This document shows positions 37,801-46,800 of a stretch of 64,000 nucleotides of DNA, one piece after another (position 1 is the first letter of the stretch; every line of letters begins with the position of its first letter). Under the pieces are notes generated by a model. The model was not told the DNA's origin. It was given only the letters and a program-made list of their open reading frames with translations, and ran no database searches. Both the position numbers and the translations under genes were made by a program. Source of the DNA: Tieghemiomyces parasiticus (Eukaryota > Kickxellomycota > Dimargaritomycetes > Dimargaritales > Dimargaritaceae); NCBI GenBank assembly GCA_027575765.1, contig JANBPT010000104.1:1-64000 (forward strand), read 5' to 3'.

Positions 37801-40800
37801 GAAACTATAGCCGGTCCTGCTCTCGCGCATCAGAGCCAGGCGGACGAGTGGGGCGTTAAAATCAAAACCGCATTGGCGGTCCGTGTCGAGGTACGCCTTC
37901 TCCCTATCGACTAGGCTTTCGCCTGACCAGTCGTCGACAGACCACGCGTAGTCAAAGCTATCGAGCACAACTTGTAGGAAGGCATAATCCGAATATTCGT
38001 TAGCCACGATGAACTTGGTGCGTAGGCTCACATGGTTGGCCCCGACCTGTTCCCAGGCCTGGCGAAAGCGATCCACGTCCAGAATTCCGGGAAGCTCGTA
38101 AACCATCTGCACCATGTAGGCGCTGGGATCCTTAAGCGTATTGACCAGAAAGCCAAGCTGGAGGCTCGAAACCGGCAGCACGTCGCGGATCCGGTCGTGT
38201 TCAACCCCGAGGTTACTGGCAACGCGGGCGGTGAGGTCGCCCAGGGCATCCGTGGCTAGCTTTAACGTCGAATAGGGTGTGTAGGGTGTGGCCAGAGGAT
38301 TGGTCAGGCTGGTAGGAGCGCCGAAAACCTCGTCGGCAAGTTCGGCCAAACCGGAAGCTTTAAGGAGCGTGGGAACGGATAGTTTGAATCCGCGGGACTC
38401 AAGCAGGGCACAGAGCCGGATGGCCGAGATTGAGTCGCCGCCCAATTGAAAAAAAGGGAGGGACAGGTCAACTGTGTCCTCGGGTAGGTTAAGGATTTCC
38501 GCGACGGCCTGTAATAGCTTGGCCTGAGCCTCCGTCTGTGGGACCGTAGAAACCACTGCCGACGACGGGTTCGCCTTGAGCCATTCCCCGAGTCCACGCT
38601 TGTCCACTTTTCCGTTGGCCGTCAGTGGTAACATCGGTAAGGCAAACAAGTCCCTCGGCACCATATAAGATGGCAGTCGGTGTTCGAGCCGGGCTTTAAG
38701 GTCAGCGAGGGGCCAGTTATCAGGGCTGACGAAGGCATAAAGTTGCTTGTCACTGATGATGACGGCCGCCTGTGTCACTGACGTGTAGGCAAGAAGGGCC
38801 GCTTCTACCTCCTGGAGCTCGATTCGGAACCCGCGTACTTTGACCTGGTCGTCTGTACGGCCCAGACACTCCACCTCACCGTTGGGTAGCCAGCGGCCAA
38901 GGTCCCCGGTACGGTATACCGTGCCGTCAGAAAATGGCAGCCGAACGAACTTGGCCGAGGTAAGGGCAGGGCGGCGGAAGTAACCGGCACTCACCCCTGC
39001 ACCACCCAGGCAGATCTCACCCACCCCGCCGATCGGCACGAGCTGGTCGCATGCGTCCACGATGAAACATACAATGTTGGGCAAGGGGCGACCGATCGAA
39101 ATGGGCTGGCCGGGTAGAAGGCGGTGGCAGTGGGTGATAACTGTGGTTTCGGAGGGCCCGTAGCCGTTGTATAATTGGCACCGGGCTGACCAGCGCTCGA
39201 CGATATTAGGTGGCAGGGCTTCAGCACCCGTCAAGACGCGCTGCAAGCGCGGGTAGTTGTCGGGATCCAGGCCCGCCAAAACGGACGGGACGGTCGAGAC
39301 GGCATCCACGGTCTTGAGGGCGGCAGGAAGGTCACCATCGGCGAACACCAAAGTGGCGCCCAGGCAAAGCGCCGACATGGCGATAAAGTTGAACGCGTCG
39401 AACCCCGGTGATAAACACTGCAGGAGACGCCCTGGTACAACAACATATGCAGTGGCTGCCTTGGCGTTAATCAAATTACCAAAATTACCGTGCCGAACGG
39501 CCACAGGTTTAGGTTTGCCGGTCGTACCCGAGGTGAAGACAATATAAGCCAGACCGGATGGCTCATATTGGTACGGCAAGGGTTCAGTCGGGGTTGGCAG
39601 GTCAGTGGTAAGTAGTGCAAGGCCATCTACGTATGCCTCGGACATGGCCTCCGTTGTCATGTTAAGTACGAGGTTGCAAGCCGCTGCATCGATCATGTAC
39701 TGTTGCCGCTCAGAGGGAAGTGCGACGTGCACCGGGACGTAGACGGCGTTGATCAGCCACAGGGCCAGGTTGACTAGTACGGTGGCCGGACAGCTATCAA
39801 CGATGACAGCCACCCGGTCCTGGGGTTGGACACCACGGGCAAGCAAAGCGCGGGCGAGGGTGGTGGCTTTTCTGCACGCAGAGGCGTACGTCTCACTCTG
39901 GTCACGGGTTTCGAGTGCCACAGTTTCCGGATGCAGGGCCACGCGATCCTGGAACATTGTGATCACGCTGGCCGAAGTGGGATCCCAAGGGTCATACGCA
40001 TCATGGTTGCGACCGAACTGGTCAAGCAGAACGCGCTCCTCCGCCACGCTGACCAGGGGCGCCAGGCTCAAGGCCGCGTCCTTAAACATGGCAGTGTGAG
40101 CGTAGCGTAGCAGGTTTGTCGATAGACGAGAAATGGTGACAGTGTCAAAGAGTTCGCGGGCGAACCGAACGCCTAGTACGCTGCCTTGGCCCTGACTCCG
40201 CACGCAGAAATCGAGCTCATGGTCCAGGGCGGTGTGTTGCCAGAAGCGGATCAAACCGTCTGCACCATTCAACTCCGGCAGTACAGCCGAATAGCCTCTG
40301 GTCACTGTGACTGAAACCTTAAGAGGGGACCACAGGCTAGGGGCACCGTGGGGACTGGGGGCCTCAGGACCCGAACCAGTAGAGTCAATGAGGTACTTCG
40401 AGGATTGCGCAAGTTGGGACGTAAGGGCGCGGCACAGGTCGACCAGGGTCAGGTGGGCGTCACACCTAGGCAGTAGGACCGGAAATGACAATAGATTGGA
40501 TGCTGAGTCACCACCGCCACTTGCAACGCCGTTAGTTTCCTCGACCCTGTGGTAAAGGAGTGCTGCGGAATTACCCGACAGACGAATCATAAAGGACCCG
40601 ATCAGGGCCAGCCACGCACATGAGACTGGGGTGTCGTGTATTTGTGCAAACCACTCGACGGTTGCACTTAGGGCCCGGCTAATAGACGTGACATGAATAT
40701 CTGACCGAAAGGTGGGTAAGAGCGGACGATGGAGACAGCGGCCCCCCCAAAGCTGTAGATCCCCGGATTGCCCCACGCAGAGCTCCTGCCAGTATCTAAC

Positions 40801-43800
40801 GGCTTTAGCTAGGCCTGGTTCACCAGAGTGGTTGAGCGGGCGGGGAGCTCGGAGTAGGTCGATGGTACCCGTCGCAGCGGTACGAATCGCACCGATAATC
40901 GCTTGGCAGGCCTTTTCGACGAGTATGTGCGGCCCAATGACCTGATGTACCCGAATGACAACTTGGCCGCTGCCGGATTCAAGGCCCGGGGCCATGGTGA
41001 TCTGAACCAGAGGACCGGTGCTGAGATCGAAGATAGGGGCAGGCTGGTCTAAAGTTAAACCCGCAGCAGTCTCCCTGACGACAACCTTCATAGTTGGCTG
41101 CTTCACGAGGAACACGCCTCGATCCGTCACCCGAATAACGGTACGCAGCTCCGGCAACTGCCTTACGAGACTATCCGTTGCACGCTGAGCAGTCTCCAAA
41201 GTAGTATAGTAAGGTACCGAGGCCACCAGCTCGTGGTAGAAGGCCGACTTGTCGCCAGTCAGCTGGCAGGCCAACCAGATCTTGCCCTGGTAGGCCGTGA
41301 GGGGCGCCAATGGAGCTTCAGTCGGCAGCACCGTTGGAACGGGTATCACAAGGGCCCGGTTGACGCTGGTATGTTCGATGGCGGACTCGATGGTGCGGGT
41401 GAGGGTCAGTAGGGTGCTGCAATCTAGTACCTGCTCCCAGGTCAGTCCTCCGCCGTACTTTTGCTGGACCAGCACACGTAACCGGTGAAGGAGGCTAGGT
41501 TGCTGGTAAAGAAAGGCCCATGTATCAATGGTAGTAATATCGGAATACGATCCCGATGCGAGCGATAATACCAGTTCACGGCATATCACAGAAAGCCAGA
41601 ATGCGACGCCGGGCGGGTTGACGTCCGCCTCCTGGTGAGCAGTCACGTGGAAGTAGGCCTCGACGAAATTTGCAAGGCAGTGAGCGGCCTGCCCGTAGTC
41701 TATCACGTGTGGGAAGTCCCGCGTCGACACGTAGGTGGCGGGGTGCAGTTCCGTGGGAAGGTTAGAGGCAGTCACCGCTTGCCGAGGGGCAGCCAAAGCC
41801 GTTAGTCGCTCACTGGTAAAGGTGACAACGCGTCCCTGGCTACCCAGTACCGAGAACGGATCCAGTACGCCTCGTTGTGCCAGAAATCGGTCCAAAGCTG
41901 CCAGGTGCAGACCCACGCCTCCGAGCACGACCTTGCGGTCATCTTCATGATTCGGAATGGCCTCGATGTTCGGTAACCCGGCTTGTGGTTTACCGAATTC
42001 CCGCGCCAGCTGTTCAACGGTCACTGCGGAATCAGCCCGAACCAAGTGGTACAGGGCTTGGTCGATCGACCTTGCGACTTCGGTTACGTCGGCCACGGAA
42101 TACAAGGCCTGACAGTAGTTGACGGTTACTGATAAATGCAAGGGTCCATCGATGAAATCCACCGCCAGCGGGTACTCCACCGACTCGTGAGTGATAACTT
42201 CCAGCAGCTCGATGGGACCGTTGGACGTGGCGGGCATTGGAAAATTTTCAAATCCAACGAGCGTGCTGAACAAGGGCTGGTCATGGTTGGTGTGGCACCA
42301 GCCGTGGATTTGGGTAAGGCCAGTATGCTCGTGCGGAATCATCCGAGTGGCGTCCTGCTGGGCCGTGGCGAGCCACTCCGTAACAAGCTGGTCCGCAAGG
42401 CGGAAGCGCAACGGCACGGTATTGAGGCAGGGGCCAATGAGGCGGTGCATGTCCGGAATATCGAGGTTACGGCCCGATAGAACGAATCCAAAGGTTACAT
42501 CGCTCTGGCCCAGGTATTTGCTTAGGACAAGCGCGTAGGCGGCCTTAAGGAGAATCGATAGGTTCACACCATATCGTTGGGCAGCATGTACGAGCTCGGC
42601 TTTTGAAAGGGCGACAGTCCCTTGGTGTGTACCGCGGCCCGGTCGGTCAGAAAGGTCCCGCCCCACCAGCGGCGCGGGACTTGGCTGGGCCTGGTCAAGG
42701 TATGTCGTCCAAAATGCCTGGGCTTCCGCGTTGTCCTGTCCGACGATGTGCTTAACCACCTGCGTGAACTGTGACACCCCTACCGACCTCGGACCGTCCG
42801 CACTGGTATAGCACTCGCAGAGCTCCTGGAGTAGAAGCGGCAAAGACCATCCATCGATCAGAGCGTGGTGGATCGTGATGGTCAGCAAGGTCTGGTCGGC
42901 CCGGTCCGTCGGGAACACTTCCGCCCTCACCATGGGCAAATGCGGATCAAACCCGCGCGCCCGGTTCTGGACAAAATAATCCGGTATTGAGCCCAGAGGC
43001 TGCGAGTGGACTTCCCACTGGGAAGAGGGGGCGCTCAAGATGACCTGGGCAAACCCATTGGCATGGGCAGAGGCAGTAAAGACGAACACGGTACGGAGTA
43101 TACCGTAGCGGGAGAGTAACGACTCCCAGGCCTGAAGCAGAAGGTCAACATCGATGTTGCCACCTAGACGGACGGCATTTTGGATAGTATAGGAGGTAGT
43201 GTCCCCAACCGCGGTGGCTAATAGTCCTCCCTGCATGGGTGTACAAGGAATGATATCCTCGATTGCGTCACCGGGGATTCCATTGTTCGCAAGATGGGCT
43301 AGAAGCGCTGAAAACTCCTCGGCAGTAGGGTGGAGGAGTGGTGCGTCGAACCGGGTCCAGAGAGGCTTGGCCATGATGTCGCGATGCGTTTCAAGATTGG
43401 CCAACTGTTCCAAGCTCGCCTGCCAGAAAACCATAATCTCCTCGGCCAGTTTGATGTTGTAGACTCGCGGGTTGTACTCCATGACCAGACGTAGGCGGTC
43501 TTGGTTAACGAGGGGCATCGGGTTGAGGTCAAACACGACGTGATCGCCGGGCATAAAGTCGTATAGGCCAAAACAGGTATCCCACTCGATACTAACCGCC
43601 TCCTTGCCCCCGTCAGCCGCACCGGAACTACCAAACCGTCCGAAATAGTTGAATTGGACATCCAAATACTGAGGGGTCTTGCGCAGTAGCTTGGCTCGTT
43701 CCGCTGGGTCCGCCCCGGGCATGTGGCGAAGTAGGCTATACGGGAAGCCTCGGTCCGGGATCTGCTGCAGCGCCTCTTTGGTGTGGTGCAAGGTGGCCAG

Positions 43801-46800
43801 GACCGAACTTTCGGCGGGAACGTCCAGAACTAGCGGATAAAGCGCAGTAAACCAGCCTACGGTGCGGCTCACATCCAAGTCGTCAGACCAGGGCTCGCGA
43901 CCGTGGCCTTCCATGGCAAATGAGACCTGTGTGGCACCTAAAGCCTGGCAGTAAGCCCGGGAAAAGGTAGCGAGGAGAATATCGCGCGGGGTGACGCGCC
44001 ACTGCGAGGCGAGCTGAAGTAGGAGCCGGGCGGTAAAGTCATGGTCGAATTCATAGGAGATGGACAGGCGTGCAGCCGTGTTGGCCTTGTCTGGAACTTC
44101 GGGTGGGGGCAATAGCTGACGGTTATCCACTGCCATGTACTGCGCCGGCCAGGTATCAGCGGTGAGGGTCCGAGCGTAGTCATCTAACTGACCACACCAG
44201 GTCTGGAAGGAGAGGGTTTTGGACGGCAGCACACCCCCATCAAGTAGGGTCTGCAGGTCCTCGATTAGTACCCGCCACGATACGAGGTCGACCAGGGCGT
44301 GGTGGATGGTCCAGAACAGGCGGGCGTAGTTGGGTTTACCACTCAGATGGATCAAACAGCCGGCCATAATGGGACCGTCCGTGAGGTTTAAGCTGGATTG
44401 CACCTTTAGGATGAGATCTGCATATTCAATTTCGGTCACGGTGGCTTCCGTTATGGCGATTTCGCCGGCGGAGGCCTCAGCAGCGGGAATAGACTGCGCC
44501 CATACTCCGTCATCGTCCTGATGGTACCGCGCGCGTAGGATATCATGATGGTTGGCTAATTGGACCAGGGCCTGGCTTATCTGCCGAAGGGTGACGGACG
44601 GACCCACACGCAATGTGAAGGACTGGTTGAAGTGGTGTGGGTTGTGGAATGGCAGGCTAAAGAACCAGCGCTGAATGGGGGTCAGTTCGACGGGGCCTTG
44701 AACCTGGCACTGATTAGTTCGGGATGCGGCCGTGACCAGCGAGGTCAGCCGGGCAGTTAAACTACGGAGCTGGCGGCATTCGTAGATGAGTGGCACGGTG
44801 GCCTTGTACCCGAGCTGCTGGCATTTGGATACGAGAAGGATGGCCGAGATGGAGTCACCACCGATGCGGAAAAAGTCGTCGGTCACCCCAATCCGGTCCG
44901 CTGGGAGCTGCAGGACCTGGGCCCAGGCCTCGCGCAGGCGGAGTTCTAAGTCAGTGAGGTCGTGAGGGATAGGGAGGGCAGTCCCAGGGATAGGTACGGC
45001 AACTTCGGGCAGGGCCTTACGGTCGACTTTGCCGTTAGCTGTCAACGGGAGATGGGCTACCGCTACGACGTGGTCGGGTACCATGTACTTGGCCAGACGG
45101 GCGCCGAGATGGTCTCGTAGGGCCTTGGTATCTAAGGCCTCCGGCTCCACCACCAGGACGAGGCGGTCCTTCTGCACAGCGGCCACGGCGAGTTGAACGG
45201 AAGGGAAACTGGCGGCAGCGGTTTCAACCTCCTCGAGCTCGATACGGAACCCACGGAGTTTGACCTGGTGGTCCATACGACCTAAAATATCGACGTGGCC
45301 ATTGGACAGCCAGCGGGCCTTGTCACCCGTCAAATACACGCGACCGGGGCCAAAAGGGTTGGCAATGAACTTTTGGGCCGTGAGGTCGGGTCGGTTGCAG
45401 TAGCCACGAGCAACACCGAGACCACCGATCAACAGCTGGCCAGGGGCCCCCACGGGGACCAAGTGCAGGTCTTCGTCCACAATGTAGCATAAGGCATTGG
45501 CAGTGGGTAAACCAACGGACACGTAGTTGGCATCGTCCAATGCCAACGCGTTGGAGGCCACGGTAGCTTCGGTAGGACCGTAGGCGTTGACCAATTTGCA
45601 GTGACCGCGCCACTTTTCATGGAGGTCAGGGGTAAGCCGCTCACCGCCAAAGACTAGAAAAGAAAGCTGCGGAAACTGACCAGGGGTCAAACGGGCAGCA
45701 AACGACGGCGTGACGATAGCCGAGTGGACGCTCTGCAGGTCACCAAGCATGTCGGCACCGGGAATGACTGCTGTACCACCGCTGCAGAGAGCCTTCATCA
45801 GCCCCCATAGGATACCATCAAAGCCCAGCGATAAGACGAGCAGGTCACGCTTTTGGGGGCCGTAGTCGTCGGCATAGGCCGGATCGGTGGCTAAATTAGC
45901 CAGATTGCCATGTTCGATCATAACGCCCTTGGGTTGGCCTGTGGTACCTGAGGTGTACACGATGTAGGCCAAGTCCGTGGGCTGAGAGCGGTGGGCGGCC
46001 GTCGGCACACCGACTCCGTTCAGAGTTGAGGAAGAGGGGATTCGATCATCGACTCGCAACACAGGGCACGCGAGGTTACCCAGAAGAGCCTGTGTCTGCG
46101 AGGTGGCCAGTATCAGCGTGGCTGCGCTGTCCTCGACGATGTAGCGGACGCGCTCTTTGGGATATTCCGGGTCAATAGGCACATAAGCGGCACCCGCCTT
46201 GAGCACGGCGAACAGGGACACGACGAACTCGATTGACTTGGGCTGGAAGAGGGCGATCCTCATCTCGGGTTGGGCCCCGTAGTCGCGGACGAGGATCCGG
46301 GCTAGGGCCGAGGTCAAACGGTCAAACTCGGCATAGGTGACGGTGCGGCCTTCATGGTCTAATGCGATACCGCCGGGGGTTTTGATGGCCCATTCGGTGG
46401 CCAGGTGATGGACAGGGATACGGACGGCTTCGGGATGACTGACGGTGCCGGCGAACTGCAACAGTCGTTGGCGCTCGGACTCATCAACCCACTTCACACC
46501 ACCGACAGTGCGGGCGGACAGAGTATGGGAGTCGAAGGATGTATCCATTAGGTCATGTACCATGACGCAGAGCTGCTGCCCAATTTCCAACGCTGCGTCT
46601 TTAGACATAGTCGCCTTGGCAAATACCAGGCTCACGGTCACGGCTTCAGATGTAACCTGGCACGCTGTGACAAGGGATGCATTGGCGCTATCGGCAAGTT
46701 GGATGAAAAAGTCGGTGGACTGGGTTACGTCGGGCTGGTCATCGCAGCAATTGACGAACAGCAGGGAATTCAAAGTGATCGGGGAGGTGTCTCCCGGAGT

